This document shows positions 8,406 to 17,492 of a stretch of DNA of 64,000 nt, in pieces. The first letter of the stretch is position 1, and the number at the start of each line of letters is the position of its first letter. A program made the position numbers and the translations under genes. The stretch spans positions 1-64,000 of the forward strand of contig CASGEL010000005.1 of assembly GCA_949300485.1 (NCBI GenBank), written 5' to 3'. The notes under the pieces are model-generated. The model did not search any database and was not told where the DNA came from. It was given only the letters and a program-made list of their open reading frames with translations. This DNA is from an uncultured bacterium. Lineage in GTDB: Bacteria; Cyanobacteriota; Vampirovibrionia; Gastranaerophilales; Gastranaerophilaceae.

Positions 8406-8436
8406 TGATTATAAAATCAAGAAGGTGAGTCGGATT

Positions 8437-9096
8437 ATGAAAAAGTTTTATATATGGATTTTATTATTTGGAGTTATATTAGTGTTCGGCGGAAGTGTTT
8501 TTGCAGATGTTGTACAGATACAAAGACGTTTAAATCCTCAAACACAACAGCAAGTTCAGCAAAATAAAAGGAATAATGGAAAATATACTCCTATAATCAA
8601 CAATTATAATCAAAATAAAAAGACGGGTGATAAACTTTCTGATAATGTAAGAATGTGCAAACCATATACTGAAACTTTGAATACAGATGTTTCTGGGCTT
8701 AATTTTAAATTTAAAGTTAGTATAGAGGGTTGGGTAAATAATAAATGCAGATTGAATTTTATAGCTCAATCTACAGGTATCAGTGATGCTTTTAAGCAAA
8801 TATATGGAGTTGATTCATCTATGGCTTCAATATTCACTTTTGAACCCAAGATCAGATGTGAGTTTACAAAACAACAGCTTGAAAGTGTAGGAGATTCTAT
8901 ATTGCAGGAAAATGAAAGAAATGCCGGCGCAACAAATAATATGCTTAAAAATCCTATGAGTATTGAAATGCCTTCTATGAGCAATATGAGCGGTTCTGAT
9001 TTGAGGCTAATGGATGTTTTATTAAATGACAAAGCTTGTACGATTTTGAATGCAGGAGATTCTGCAGGCATGTTTGAATCTTTATTTGGTATGTAG
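8437..9096 (+). CDS. Secreted three-cysteine family protein A
   Basis: 219 residues with a signal peptide (MKKFYIWILLFGVILVFGGSVFA). The mature part has a Gln/Asn-rich linker, then a domain with the pattern MCKPYTET...IEGWVNNKCRL...IRCEFTKQQL, that is C-x-P/K..GW-x4-C...C-x-F-T-x-x-Q-L. The gene at 9130 and the distant gene at 61437 carry the same pattern, so this is a local paralogous family of exported proteins; three conserved cysteines suggest a disulfide or a lipid or metal contact. The start at 8437 is preferred over a GTG at 8425. No known family name comes to mind. Confidence 0.75.
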   Translation: MKKFYIWILLFGVILVFGGSVFADVVQIQRRLNPQTQQQVQQNKRNNGKYTPIINNYNQNKKTGDKLSDNVRMCKPYTETLNTDVSGLNFKFKVSIEGWVNNKCRLNFIAQSTGISDAFKQIYGVDSSMASIFTFEPKIRCEFTKQQLESVGDSILQENERNAGATNNMLKNPMSIEMPSMSNMSGSDLRLMDVLLNDKACTILNAGDSAGMFESLFGM

Positions 9097-9129
9097 GAAC
9101 AGTAGTGAAAAACGTGGGTATGAATAAAA

Positions 9130-9849
9130 ATGAAAATAATTAAAATAGTTAAAACGTTAATAATAATATCAGCTTTAATTTTTGGAACTCAGGCAATTGC
9201 TAAAATTGCGGAAGTAATGGTTCCTGTTGAACCTGAATCTACAAATGCAGTAAAAACTACCAGAGAAATTATAAATGAATCTGACCAAAATAAGGATGAA
9301 ATTACGGATATAAAAAAGCATGAGGATTCAGCTCCAGAGGAGGTTAAGTCCAAGCTTACAGATGATATTATAAAGGACTTAAGAAGCTGTAAACCGCAGG
9401 ATGAAAAATATGATTTTGATCTGTTTGGATTGAACCTATCTTTTAGAATAAATATAAAAGGATGGGTTGAAGATAAATGTGAATATCATATGTCTGCAAA
9501 AGTTAACAGTTTAGGAGAAGAATTTAGAAAATCATTTGGTATAAATGTAGAAGATAAAAAAATATCCAAAATAGTACCTAGGGTTGAATGTGCATTTACG
9601 AAAAAACAATTAAATTTACTGGTTGATGCAGTTGTAGAAGAAGATAAAAGGAATGTAGAACAGGTTAATAAGCTTTTAAATGACCCTAACGCAGTATATG
9701 ATATTCCGAGTAATAATGAATTGACTCCAAGTGAAAAAAAGTTGATGGACATGTTATCTCAGGGAGAAGTTTGTACAATCGTCAATATTGATGAAGTTGT
9801 GCAGCAAATGTCTGAATTATTGCCTGCATCTACCGATGAAAAGAAGTAA
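9130..9849 (+). CDS. Secreted three-cysteine family protein B
   Basis: 239 residues, paralogue of the preceding gene. Signal peptide or N-terminal anchor at residues 7-24 (VKTLIIISALIFGTQAIA), then a charged linker, then the shared domain: SCKPQDEK, INIKGWVEDKCEY, VECAFTKKQL, followed by the helical VVEEDKRNVEQVNKLLNDPN that also aligns with protein A (ILQENERNAGATNNMLKNP). It is co-transcribed with protein A and with the hydrolase gene that starts four bases after its stop. Function unknown; probably periplasmic. Confidence 0.75.
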   Translation: MKIIKIVKTLIIISALIFGTQAIAKIAEVMVPVEPESTNAVKTTREIINESDQNKDEITDIKKHEDSAPEEVKSKLTDDIIKDLRSCKPQDEKYDFDLFGLNLSFRINIKGWVEDKCEYHMSAKVNSLGEEFRKSFGINVEDKKISKIVPRVECAFTKKQLNLLVDAVVEEDKRNVEQVNKLLNDPNAVYDIPSNNELTPSEKKLMDMLSQGEVCTIVNIDEVVQQMSELLPASTDEKK

Positions 9850-9853
9850 TACT

Positions 9854-10579
9854 ATGCAGGAGTTATTTTTAACGACGGCTGATAATATAAAAATTGCAAT
9901 TAATCATTATAAACAGAATAATAATAGTGTGGTTATTATTTGTCCAGGTTGGTTCATGACTAAAGATTCAAGACCATTCAGAAGATTGTCTTTTGACTTT
10001 TGTAAAAAATATGATGTTATATCAATGGATTTTCGAGGACATGGAAAAAGCGGCGGATTTTATACATTTACGTCAAAGGAATGTTTAGATCTTGATGTCG
10101 TTGTAAATTATGCAATAAATTCTGGATTAAATTATAAAAAAATATATTTATGCGGATTTTCTTTAGGTGGGGCAGTCGCATTGAATTATAGTGCTGTAAA
10201 TAATAATATAGAAAAAGTTATTGCTGTTTCACCGCCGGCAGATTTTATAAAAATTGAAAATCATATGTATTCTCCCAATGCATGGATTCCTACATTATTT
10301 AAAAAATGTGAGCCTATGCGGTGGTTATCAATAAGAGCCGGTTTCCCGTTTTTAAAAAAATATAGACCAATAGATTTAGTTACAAATATAAAATCTCCAA
10401 CATTATTTATTGCTGGTGAAAATGATCCTACTGTATTTCCATGGCATACAGAGAGCTTATATAACAATGCAGTATGTGAGAAACAGTATAAATTGTTTAA
10501 AAATGCTAATCATGCAGAAGATTTATATATGGATTTTCCGGAAGAATTTATGAAACTTTGCTATGACTGGCTTGGTTAG
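9854..10579 (+). CDS. Alpha/beta hydrolase
   Basis: 241 residues, a typical compact alpha/beta-hydrolase fold protein. The nucleophile elbow is GFSLGG with Ser103; the oxyanion region PGW and DFRGHGKSGG precede it; the acid is likely the Asp in GENDPTVFPWH and the base the His in NANHAED. Cytosolic esterase or thioesterase-like activity is likely, but the substrate cannot be told. I chose the ATG at 9854, just after the previous stop, because it begins the conserved core and has AAGAAG upstream. Its 3' end overlaps the convergent gene at 10548 by 32 bases. Confidence 0.85.
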   Translation: MQELFLTTADNIKIAINHYKQNNNSVVIICPGWFMTKDSRPFRRLSFDFCKKYDVISMDFRGHGKSGGFYTFTSKECLDLDVVVNYAINSGLNYKKIYLCGFSLGGAVALNYSAVNNNIEKVIAVSPPADFIKIENHMYSPNAWIPTLFKKCEPMRWLSIRAGFPFLKKYRPIDLVTNIKSPTLFIAGENDPTVFPWHTESLYNNAVCEKQYKLFKNANHAEDLYMDFPEEFMKLCYDWLG

Positions 10580-11312
10580 CATTTTTTACAGGTTTTCTAT
10601 CTGCTGTACCGGATCTGTAACCGCAGAATGAATATATTAAAGGTAACGCTCTTTCTATTTTTATTTTGCTTGCAAATGGTATTTTAGCTAATACCATAAT
10701 TGCTACAATGTCATCAATATTTGCTATCATATCAATAGGTTTTAATTCTCTTGCCGGTTTTTTTGCATCCTTTCCTCTTCTTAGTTTATTTGAAAGTTCT
10801 ACAGCCAAATTTGAGCCTAGGGCAACTCCGGCAGCTGATACTAACACTTTTACAAAGTTATTATTTATTTTTTTATTTTTAACTTTTTCGCATAATTTTA
10901 CTCCGCCATCTACAAATAATATAGGCAGAGAGGTTAGCATCATTTGAAAAGCTCCTTCTTTCCACTTTTTCTTTTTATCGATGTCAGGTTCACCTATAGA
11001 GCTTAGAAGAATTCCTCCAAGGTTTCCTCCAGCAGCCATTGTTAGCATTTCTCCGACTTTATATTTTAATTTAAACGGATTTTTTACTTTTTGTTTTTTC
11101 ATAAATGTCAAAAGCGGTATTGTAACTCCTGTTAAAGCTCCTGTTGCAGCTAATACTTTATCCGTAGTTGTTAAAGGAGTCCCGTGAATAATGACATCAT
11201 CTTGTCTTTCCAAGTCAATATAACCATATGTAATTTCCCTTTTCCTTGGAGACGGAAAATTTTGCATATGATTGCCATTTCTGGTATTTATAGATAAGGA
11301 ATCCATAGCCAT
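10548..11312 (-). CDS. Multi-pass membrane protein, unknown
   Basis: 254 residues. After a polar N-terminus (MAMDSLSINTRNGNHMQNF) there are hydrophobic stretches near residues 50-70 (VLAATGALTGVTIPLLTF), 92-106, 120-136 and 150-170, separated by strongly basic loops (KKKKWK, KNKKINNNF). The architecture resembles the two membrane proteins at 61990-63722, which carry the F-x-G tag; here the tag is not clear. AAGGAT stands before the start. It overlaps the hydrolase gene tail to tail by 32 bases with no terminator between. Function unknown. Confidence 0.65.
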   Translation of the reverse strand: MAMDSLSINTRNGNHMQNFPSPRKREITYGYIDLERQDDVIIHGTPLTTTDKVLAATGALTGVTIPLLTFMKKQKVKNPFKLKYKVGEMLTMAAGGNLGGILLSSIGEPDIDKKKKWKEGAFQMMLTSLPILFVDGGVKLCEKVKNKKINNNFVKVLVSAAGVALGSNLAVELSNKLRRGKDAKKPARELKPIDMIANIDDIVAIMVLAKIPFASKIKIERALPLIYSFCGYRSGTADRKPVKNANQASHSKVS

Positions 11313-11396
11313 AATTAAAAATCCTTACTAAGTGTATATAATACACTAAAGTTATTATAAAGTAAACATTCAGTTAGTTTATTTTACAAATTAAGT

Positions 11397-12146
11397 TTAA
11401 ACTAAAGATAGTTTTGGCTGAGTTCTTTTTATTTTTCTTAGGCTTTCTATTCTTTTTATTGCAATATTAGCATTTTCAGATTCTGGTTGCGTAGTCAAAA
11501 ATTTACGATAGTATCTTTTTGCATCTGAAAGTTTTCCTAATTTATCCAGGCAAACTCCTATATCAAAATATATGCTTGTATAATTTTGATTTATTTTTAA
11601 AACATTTAGATATAAACTGAGAGCTTGTTTATACAATTCCATTTTCATAAATAGTGAAGATTTTCTAATATATGCATTTACATAGGAAGGTGAATTTTCT
11701 ATAAGTTTTTGATAAATCATTAGAGCCATATCAGATTCATCACATTGTTCATGGGCCAGTCCTAATTGGTAAATAGCATCTGGATTATCAGGTTCTATTT
11801 GGATAGCTTGGATTAAGCATTTTATGGCACAACATGGTGTTCCCTCTTTCAAATGACATATGCCAAGTTCATAAAATGTTTCGAATTTACAAGGGTCGAG
11901 TAATGCTGCTTTTTCAAGGTATTCTATTGCTTTGTTTGTTTTTCCTAAATTTTTGTAACAAATTCCTAATCCTAAGTATGTGTCAGCGTTATTCCGGTTG
12001 ATTAAGATTGAATTTAAATAAGCTCCTGCAGCTTCTTTAAAAGATGCTTGTGCTCTTAGTAAATCGGCTTTATTTTGAAGTGCTTGATGTTGTTCTTGTC
12101 GAGAAATCGGGGCACTCATATATTGCGATTTTGATTTTTTGTTACT
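11397..12146 (-). CDS. Cytosolic TPR protein
   Basis: About 249 residues made almost entirely of tetratricopeptide repeats: canonical units include AYLNSILINRNNADTYLGLG, AIEYLEKAALLDPCKFETFY, CLIQAIQIEPDNPDAIYQLG and LYLNVLKINQNYTSIYFDIG. It has no signal peptide, so it is probably a cytosolic scaffold. The start is uncertain: TTG at 12146 has AGAGGA seven bases upstream, ATG at 12119 has no site, and TTG at 12227 gives an odd hydrophobic leader. It is divergent from the secreted helical pair at 12267. Confidence 0.8.
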   Translation of the reverse strand, partial: SNKKSKSQYMSAPISRQEQHQALQNKADLLRAQASFKEAAGAYLNSILINRNNADTYLGLGICYKNLGKTNKAIEYLEKAALLDPCKFETFYELGICHLKEGTPCCAIKCLIQAIQIEPDNPDAIYQLGLAHEQCDESDMALMIYQKLIENSPSYVNAYIRKSSLFMKMELYKQALSLYLNVLKINQNYTSIYFDIGVCLDKLGKLSDAKRYYRKFLTTQPESENANIAIKRIESLRKIKRTQPKLSLV

Positions 12147-12266
12147 CAACTCTTTATCCTCTTCTGTTTTAATTTTAGAGTTTTTCGCATATTTGATGAA
12201 CAATCTTAAGATGTAAACATTAATCAACCAATGGATTTATTATAATTCTTGTGCTATAACATTATT

Positions 12267-13097
12267 ATGAAAAAGATATTAATTATATTAGGGATAATGT
12301 GTCTTGTGGTTGGTCAAGCTTTTGCGGCAGAAGGAGAAGAAGTTCAGCTTGGTAAAGTTGAACCGGCCAAAATTGAACTTCCAAAGGCTGATTATAAAGG
12401 TAAAGAATCTCTTATTATTAGTGAAAAGGAAATAATGGATGAGATTGTTAAACTTCAAAAAGAGAAGGACATGGAAGATATTGACAATCTTTGGAAAGGT
12501 ACTGTTGAAAATAATCAGGTTATAGGATTTGCTTTGAAAAAATTATCTACTCCAGAGAGCCAAAGACGAATACATTCTTCGCTTATGGCAAAAACGTTAT
12601 CTGCAATTGTTTCCGGAGCATCATTAGCACCTGCATTGTTAGGTGCAGATTATATGATACAATCAGGTTCTTATGCTGCTGGCAGACTCGCTCAAAATTT
12701 TATTAATAGAAAAAATATTCCGCAAGAAATTCCGCTTACTGATACAGAATTAATAGAGCTTGCAGGTCTAGTTGAAAATTTACAGGATAAAATAATTAAT
12801 GCATACTATAATTATAAGAATTCTCTTTCTCAATTAAAGGAGGCTCGTTCAAGAGAGCTTTTGTATAGTAAAAATTATGTCAAAGCTATGGATGAAGAGG
12901 ATTTCTTGGAAATTGCAATATCTTCCGCGCTATATAAAGATATGCAGTTAGAAGAAGAAAAATATATGCAAATGGCGAAAAAATATCATTTGGAGCTACA
13001 AAGGCTTGCCGGAAAAAAGGTTGTTGATAGTTTGAATTTGTATCAATACGATTATGATTCAGCATTGATTGGAGGTAGTAATGCTAATAAAAAATAA
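12267..13097 (+). CDS. Secreted helical protein, paralogue of TolC-like 13081
   Basis: 276 residues with a signal peptide ending GQAFA/AEG. The mature part shares a layout with the next gene: an acidic helix with IDNLWKGTVENNQVIGFALKKL, a small glycine-rich hydrophobic stretch (SGASLAPALLGADYM), then long helices (LVENLQDKIINAYYNYKNSL) like one hairpin of a TolC-type outer-membrane factor. No beta-barrel strands are visible. It overlaps the next gene by 17 bases, so translation is coupled. Probably a periplasmic envelope component. Confidence 0.7.
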   Translation: MKKILIILGIMCLVVGQAFAAEGEEVQLGKVEPAKIELPKADYKGKESLIISEKEIMDEIVKLQKEKDMEDIDNLWKGTVENNQVIGFALKKLSTPESQRRIHSSLMAKTLSAIVSGASLAPALLGADYMIQSGSYAAGRLAQNFINRKNIPQEIPLTDTELIELAGLVENLQDKIINAYYNYKNSLSQLKEARSRELLYSKNYVKAMDEEDFLEIAISSALYKDMQLEEEKYMQMAKKYHLELQRLAGKKVVDSLNLYQYDYDSALIGGSNANKK

Positions 13098-14835
13098 GTT
13101 ATTTTTAATTTCTCTTCTTTTGGGGGTGTCGGCTCTCCCTGCAGTTTGTGCAGAATCTTTGTCTGACTTATCATTTCCCAAACCTCCGGCCTATCGTGTT
13201 GGGATATCAGAAATTCCTGAAAATCAGTATGTGCAGGCAATTCAAGAACGTAATAAGCCTGAGAAAAAATATGCTCAGATTGATGATACCCAAGAATCAG
13301 GTATTGCAGATTTAACATATGCTGATTTAAGTATAAAACGATTATCAAAAGAAGTAGCTCAGGAGTTAGAATTTGAGCAGCAGGATATGCTTGCAGATTT
13401 ATCTTTGTTATGGCATGGTGCTGCGGTTCAGAGTGATACAATAAATTTTACTCTATATAAATTAGCAAACCCAGATGCTGATAAACCTGATGAAAAATCT
13501 ATTAAAAAGGTTTTGTCAACAATTGCAAGTATGTCGACATTAGTCGGAGCCAGTATGGGTAGCCCTATTTTAGCTGGATCATCATTGATTGGTGGTAATA
13601 TTTTGGGAATTATGTCGCAAGATACAAAAGCTCTTAATTATAAATATACAAGAGTTAATGATGCAGATATGATTATCTTAATTCGTAAAGTTGAAGATCT
13701 TCAGCAAAGGGCAGTGAACTTGTATTATGATTATATGAGTGCTAAAAAACAGCTTGAACTTACTAACCAATTGGTTGAAGATAGACAACACAAGTTTGAA
13801 TTAGCACAAAAAAATAATGCGCCAAGAGAGTTAGTTGTTATTACAGATGCATATTATCGTACAGCATTGGATAAACAGAGATCAGCAAGATCAGATTTCT
13901 TTTCCAAAAGAGCTGCATTAGAACAATTTGTAGGGAATGAAACCTTTGTTCAATTTGAATCTGAATTGTTAGCCAGGGAAAATGGAGATAACCTTGACAA
14001 AAATGATGATAATAAAAACGTTCAGGTTGTAGATAATACAAAAGACGAAGGTAATACTGAGAATACTACTCAAGCTTCGGTAGTAGGACAAAGTCAGGAG
14101 GATAATAACGCTAAAGAATCTATTAATACGGTATCAAATGAGCGGCAAGTTGATTCTCAAACACAGGCTCAATCAATTTCTGATGATACGCAGCTTCCTT
14201 TATTGAAAATTGATGAGGGTTCAAATTTGGTTAATAAACAGCAAAATAAAATTATTGATGATGAAAACGAACCTGATACAATAACAGGATCTTCTTCAAA
14301 TATTGATGATATTGAAGGTGAAAAATTATCTTTCTTTTCAAAATTTAAAAAAGATAAATCTGAAGAACTTTCTGCAGAGTCTGCCGAAGAAAATTCTGAT
14401 GTGAAGACAAAAGAGCCGAAGGCTAAAAAAGAAGATAAGTATTCAACAAAAGGGCTTATTTTTATACATGATAATGACAGTCCAAAACCTAGACGCTGGT
14501 GGGAAAGTCCAAAATCTTCAGACGATTATGATGAAGACGGATTAAGAGTCCAAGAGCCAGCTTTTATGAATACTTCTCCTTCAGCTAGTCATAGAAGGTA
14601 TAGAGTTGATAAAGACCGATCAAATGATAATACTCAAAATGTAAATAATAAAGAGTCAACTGGTAATAATAATAGGTCGTATAGAAAAAATGAGGTAGGT
14701 TCTGAAGGATATAACTTTGAGCCATTAGATGAGATAAAAGTTCCAGAATTAAATCATGGCGGATATTCAATTCATTCTGAGTCATATGAGGAAATAAACG
14801 ATGGCAGAGTTCCGGATTCTACCTTTCAGTATTAA
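13081..14835 (+). CDS. Secreted TolC-like helical protein with acidic tail
   Basis: 584 residues from the ATG at 13081 (GGAGG five bases upstream). Signal peptide ending AVCA. Residues about 115-160 match the preceding gene (LLWHGAAVQSDTINFTLYKL). Residues 195-290 form a helical hairpin of outer-membrane-efflux type: RAVNLYYDYMSAKKQLEL, then VVITDAYYRTALDKQRSA and KRAALEQFVG, the usual TolC helix ending. The second half is disordered, acidic and Gln/Asn-rich, with a short WWESPKSSDDYDEDG segment. The barrel strands and the second TolC repeat are missing, so it is not a complete efflux channel. It overlaps the next gene by 35 bases. Confidence 0.7.
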   Translation: MLIKNKLFLISLLLGVSALPAVCAESLSDLSFPKPPAYRVGISEIPENQYVQAIQERNKPEKKYAQIDDTQESGIADLTYADLSIKRLSKEVAQELEFEQQDMLADLSLLWHGAAVQSDTINFTLYKLANPDADKPDEKSIKKVLSTIASMSTLVGASMGSPILAGSSLIGGNILGIMSQDTKALNYKYTRVNDADMIILIRKVEDLQQRAVNLYYDYMSAKKQLELTNQLVEDRQHKFELAQKNNAPRELVVITDAYYRTALDKQRSARSDFFSKRAALEQFVGNETFVQFESELLARENGDNLDKNDDNKNVQVVDNTKDEGNTENTTQASVVGQSQEDNNAKESINTVSNERQVDSQTQAQSISDDTQLPLLKIDEGSNLVNKQQNKIIDDENEPDTITGSSSNIDDIEGEKLSFFSKFKKDKSEELSAESAEENSDVKTKEPKAKKEDKYSTKGLIFIHDNDSPKPRRWWESPKSSDDYDEDGLRVQEPAFMNTSPSASHRRYRVDKDRSNDNTQNVNNKESTGNNNRSYRKNEVGSEGYNFEPLDEIKVPELNHGGYSIHSESYEEINDGRVPDSTFQY

Positions 14836-15463
14836 CTCCGGTCAGAAAAATATGGATATAGATGAGAACTTGTTGCAGACTGCAATAAGTCAACAAATAG
14901 ATTATCCTATATTTAGACTTTATGGGTGGTCTCCATCATGTATTTCTTTGGGGCGAAATCAAGACGAAAGCTTTTTGGACAAAAAATTTTTGGAAAAGAG
15001 AAATATTGATGTAGTCAGGAGATTGACCGGGGGGCGAGCTTTGTATCATGATGACGAAATTACATATAGCTTTGTTTGTCCAGTATCATACTTACATAAT
15101 GGCGAACATGTAGTGTCATCATATAAGGAAATCTCTCAAATTTTAATAGATAAATTCAGATTAGTTGGTATTGATTTGGATTTTGGCGGAGCAAAGCATA
15201 TTTCTTCTAAAGCCGATTACTGTATGTCTATTTCAACGGGTGCTGATTTATGTTATAAAAATAAAAAATTGATAGGTTCTGCACAATGCCGTAAAAATGG
15301 TTATATTTTGCAGCATGGTTCAATATTGTATGATTATGACAAAGAATTATTGGAGAAAATTTTTAAAGAAGAAATAGATATTGATAATATTATCTCAATT
15401 AAGCAAATCAATAAAAATTTGACAAAATCTAAAATAATTGAGATACTTAGTCATAGGTATTAA
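14801..15463 (+). CDS. lipM: Octanoyltransferase, LipM type
   Basis: 220 residues of the biotin/lipoate ligase fold. RRLTGGRALYHDDEITYS (residues 73-90) is the hallmark motif, followed by KKLIGSAQCRKNGYILQHGS (156-174) with the conserved lysine, and Cys141 in ADYCMSIS at the place of the LipM catalytic cysteine. The enzyme moves octanoate from acyl carrier protein to the lipoyl domain (GcvH or E2), the first step of lipoate synthesis. No lipA is present in the window. GAGG precedes the ATG. It overlaps the previous gene and abuts the next (stop TAA then ATG). A lipoate ligase is the alternative. Confidence 0.8.
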   Translation: MAEFRILPFSINSGQKNMDIDENLLQTAISQQIDYPIFRLYGWSPSCISLGRNQDESFLDKKFLEKRNIDVVRRLTGGRALYHDDEITYSFVCPVSYLHNGEHVVSSYKEISQILIDKFRLVGIDLDFGGAKHISSKADYCMSISTGADLCYKNKKLIGSAQCRKNGYILQHGSILYDYDKELLEKIFKEEIDIDNIISIKQINKNLTKSKIIEILSHRY

Positions 15464-16243
15464 ATGGGAATTTTGAGCATGCTTTTTAACTTTGATAAAC
15501 GATCTGCTATTACACAGATGCAAACGTTGCTTATTGTGGGTATTATTTTTATTATCTTATTTTTTGTAATTGCTATTCCGTTATATAATTCATATAAGCA
15601 AAAACAAACTATTGCTAAATTGAAAATATTATATAGTGAACTTATGCAGGCTGGTAGAATGTATTCAATGATTTCAGATTCTGTAAGTGTTTATGATACA
15701 AGTATGCAGTTAGAAGATTTTGTAGAAAAGTATTTCGCAAGGTTTTTTGAATTGGAAGGATTTTGTAAGGAAGATCAGGAAGTTTGCTGGAATAAACCAA
15801 TATATGCAGATATAACAAATAAAAAAATTTTTGATAAACCTGTATATAGTTTTGAATTAAAAGGCAATGTTGTTTTAGGCTTTTTGCAGAATAAAGATGG
15901 TCTTATTTATGGAGTTGTTGACATCGACGGCAAATCCGGACCTGGAAGGTTAGGAAAAGATGTTTTTATTTTGTATTTTTACAGTAATGCAAATAGGCCT
16001 AAATTGTGTGATGATAGCGAATACAGAAAGTATTATATTACTGATGGTGTTCATTTTGGCGGTTTTGATAAATGTGGTATTCCGCATGATATGTATAAAT
16101 ATGAGGATTTAATCAGTAAAGATTTTCCTGAAGCTTGTAATAAAAAGGCTAAATCTTATCCTGGAGGTATAGGTGTTGGAGCTGCATGTTTGGCCTTGAT
16201 AAAAGTTAATAATTGGACTATAGACAAAAATTATCCTTGGTAG
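15464..16243 (+). CDS. Type IV pilin-like protein
   Basis: 259 residues. Short N-terminal leader (MGILSMLFNFDKRSAITQMQ), then one long hydrophobic helix (residues 21-43) continuing as an amphipathic helix (LKILYSELMQAGRMYSMI), the lollipop layout of pilins. The globular part has GVVDIDGKSGPGRLGKDVF, which matches the D-x-N-G-x-x-G-P-N-x-x-G-x-D motif I know from pseudopilin-like proteins of this bacterial group. The usual prepilin peptidase site (G, F-T-L-x-E) is absent, so processing may differ. It starts immediately after lipM. Cysteine pairs in the tail may form disulfides. Confidence 0.65.
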   Translation: MGILSMLFNFDKRSAITQMQTLLIVGIIFIILFFVIAIPLYNSYKQKQTIAKLKILYSELMQAGRMYSMISDSVSVYDTSMQLEDFVEKYFARFFELEGFCKEDQEVCWNKPIYADITNKKIFDKPVYSFELKGNVVLGFLQNKDGLIYGVVDIDGKSGPGRLGKDVFILYFYSNANRPKLCDDSEYRKYYITDGVHFGGFDKCGIPHDMYKYEDLISKDFPEACNKKAKSYPGGIGVGAACLALIKVNNWTIDKNYPW

Positions 16244-16270
16244 TATAATCAGTCAAAAAAGGGATATATC

Positions 16271-17266
16271 ATGAAGAAAAATTTAAAAGCAATGGTAATG
16301 GCAGCTGGTATGGGCTCTCGATTGGAACCTATTACTTTAATGATTCCAAAGCCATTAATTCCTGTTATGAACAGACCATTGATGGATATTATTTTGTCGC
16401 AGCTTCATAGTGTTGGGGTTGAAGAAGTTATTTCAAATACTTATTATTTAGCTAATCAAATTATTGACAGATATAAGAATAACAAGCTTGGTGTGAAATT
16501 TAATTATATTAAAGAAACAGAATTATCTGGTACAGCGGGCGGAGTAAAACAATGTCAATTTTTCTTTGATAAGGATGAAGATTTTATTGTAATGTCAGGA
16601 GACATATTAACAACGGCTGATATTAAAAAAGGTATTGAAATACATAAAAAATCAGGTGCTGTAGCAACTATAGGAGTTAAAGAAATTCCGCATGAATATG
16701 TTTCTCATTTTGGGGTTGTTGTAACAGATGATAACGGTTACATTACAGAATTTCAAGAAAAGCCTGCAATTGATGAGGCTAAAAGCAATTTAATAAATAC
16801 GGGTATTTATATTTTCAATTATAAGATTTTTGATTATATTCCTGAAAATGAATTTTGTGATTTTGCGAAGAATGTATTTCCAAAACTTCTAAAAGAGTCT
16901 TCAATAAATACTTTCAATGTTACTGAGTATTGGAATGATATAGGGACAATATCTCAATATAAGCAATCTATTCAGGATGTTTTTAATGGTATATGCAAGA
17001 TTGAGCATGATAAGATTATAGAAACAAATTTAGGAAACTATATTGCAGGAAATTCTAAAATACCTGCTACTGTTAGATTTGTAGGAAATTCAGTTGTTGG
17101 AAATAATTGTAAATTGGGTGAATATATAAAATTAGATAACTGCATAGTCCTAGATAATGCTGAAGTTAAAACAGGTTCAGAGTTGACAGATTGTGTAATT
17201 ATCCCATCTATTGCCAATTCAAAAGTAATAAACAAATCTACAAATAAAGAAAATGTAACTGTATAG
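16271..17266 (+). CDS. Sugar-phosphate nucleotidyltransferase with beta-helix tail
   Basis: 331 residues. Residues 8-30 hold the nucleotide-binding motif MVMAAGMGSRLEPIT and the K-P signature IPKPLIPVMNRPL; the metal Asp is in VMSGDILTT; the second motif is FQEKP and the product-binding NTGIYIF. The C-terminal 90 residues form a left-handed beta-helix (VRFVGNSVVGNNCKLGEYIK). This is the architecture of mannose-1-phosphate guanylyltransferase or glucose-1-phosphate nucleotidyltransferases, supplying NDP-sugars for surface glycans. The exact base and sugar cannot be told. It is the last gene of the run from 12267. Confidence 0.85.
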   Translation: MKKNLKAMVMAAGMGSRLEPITLMIPKPLIPVMNRPLMDIILSQLHSVGVEEVISNTYYLANQIIDRYKNNKLGVKFNYIKETELSGTAGGVKQCQFFFDKDEDFIVMSGDILTTADIKKGIEIHKKSGAVATIGVKEIPHEYVSHFGVVVTDDNGYITEFQEKPAIDEAKSNLINTGIYIFNYKIFDYIPENEFCDFAKNVFPKLLKESSINTFNVTEYWNDIGTISQYKQSIQDVFNGICKIEHDKIIETNLGNYIAGNSKIPATVRFVGNSVVGNNCKLGEYIKLDNCIVLDNAEVKTGSELTDCVIIPSIANSKVINKSTNKENVTV

Positions 17267-17271
17267 TTCAC

Positions 17272-17300
17272 TTGATTTTTTAATATTTTAATGTTAAATT
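17272..17300 (+). promoter_or_regulatory. Promoter upstream of the CAT-anticodon tRNA
   Basis: TTGATT, 17-base spacer, TAAATT. It would give a leader of about 105 bases before the tRNA at 17414. Confidence 0.4.
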
Positions 17301-17318
17301 AAATAAGGACTTCACAAC

Positions 17319-17363
17319 ATGAGGTTCAAAGCAGTTAAGGGTTATTGCCGGTTAGATAAATGA
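17319..17363 (+). CDS. Possible 14-codon leader peptide
   Basis: MRFKAVKGYCRLDK with AAGGAC nine bases upstream, between the promoter at 17272 and the tRNA at 17414. It may be chance. Confidence 0.2.
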   Translation: MRFKAVKGYCRLDK

Positions 17364-17413
17364 CTTGGTGTAAAGACCTGAGAAAAATGAAAATTGAATA
17401 TAAAAGTCGTCAC

Positions 17414-17485
17414 GGGCCTGTGGCGCAGCGGTAGCGCAGAGGACTCATAATCCTTTGGTCGTGGGTTCGAATCCCTCCGGGCCCA
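17414..17485 (+). tRNA. tRNA with anticodon CAT, probably tRNA-Ile2
   Basis: Acceptor GGGCCTG/CGGGCCC, D stem GCGC/GCGC, anticodon stem GAGGA/TCCTT with loop CTCATAA, variable TGGTC, T loop TTCGAAT. The T stem GTGGG/CCCTC has one T-T mismatch. It is not the initiator (G1-C72 is paired and the anticodon stem lacks three GC pairs). C4-G69 and C5-G68 plus the TTGGTC variable region match tRNA-Ile2, whose C34 is changed to lysidine by TilS; elongator Met is the alternative. Confidence 0.85.
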
Positions 17486-17492
17486 AATTTAT

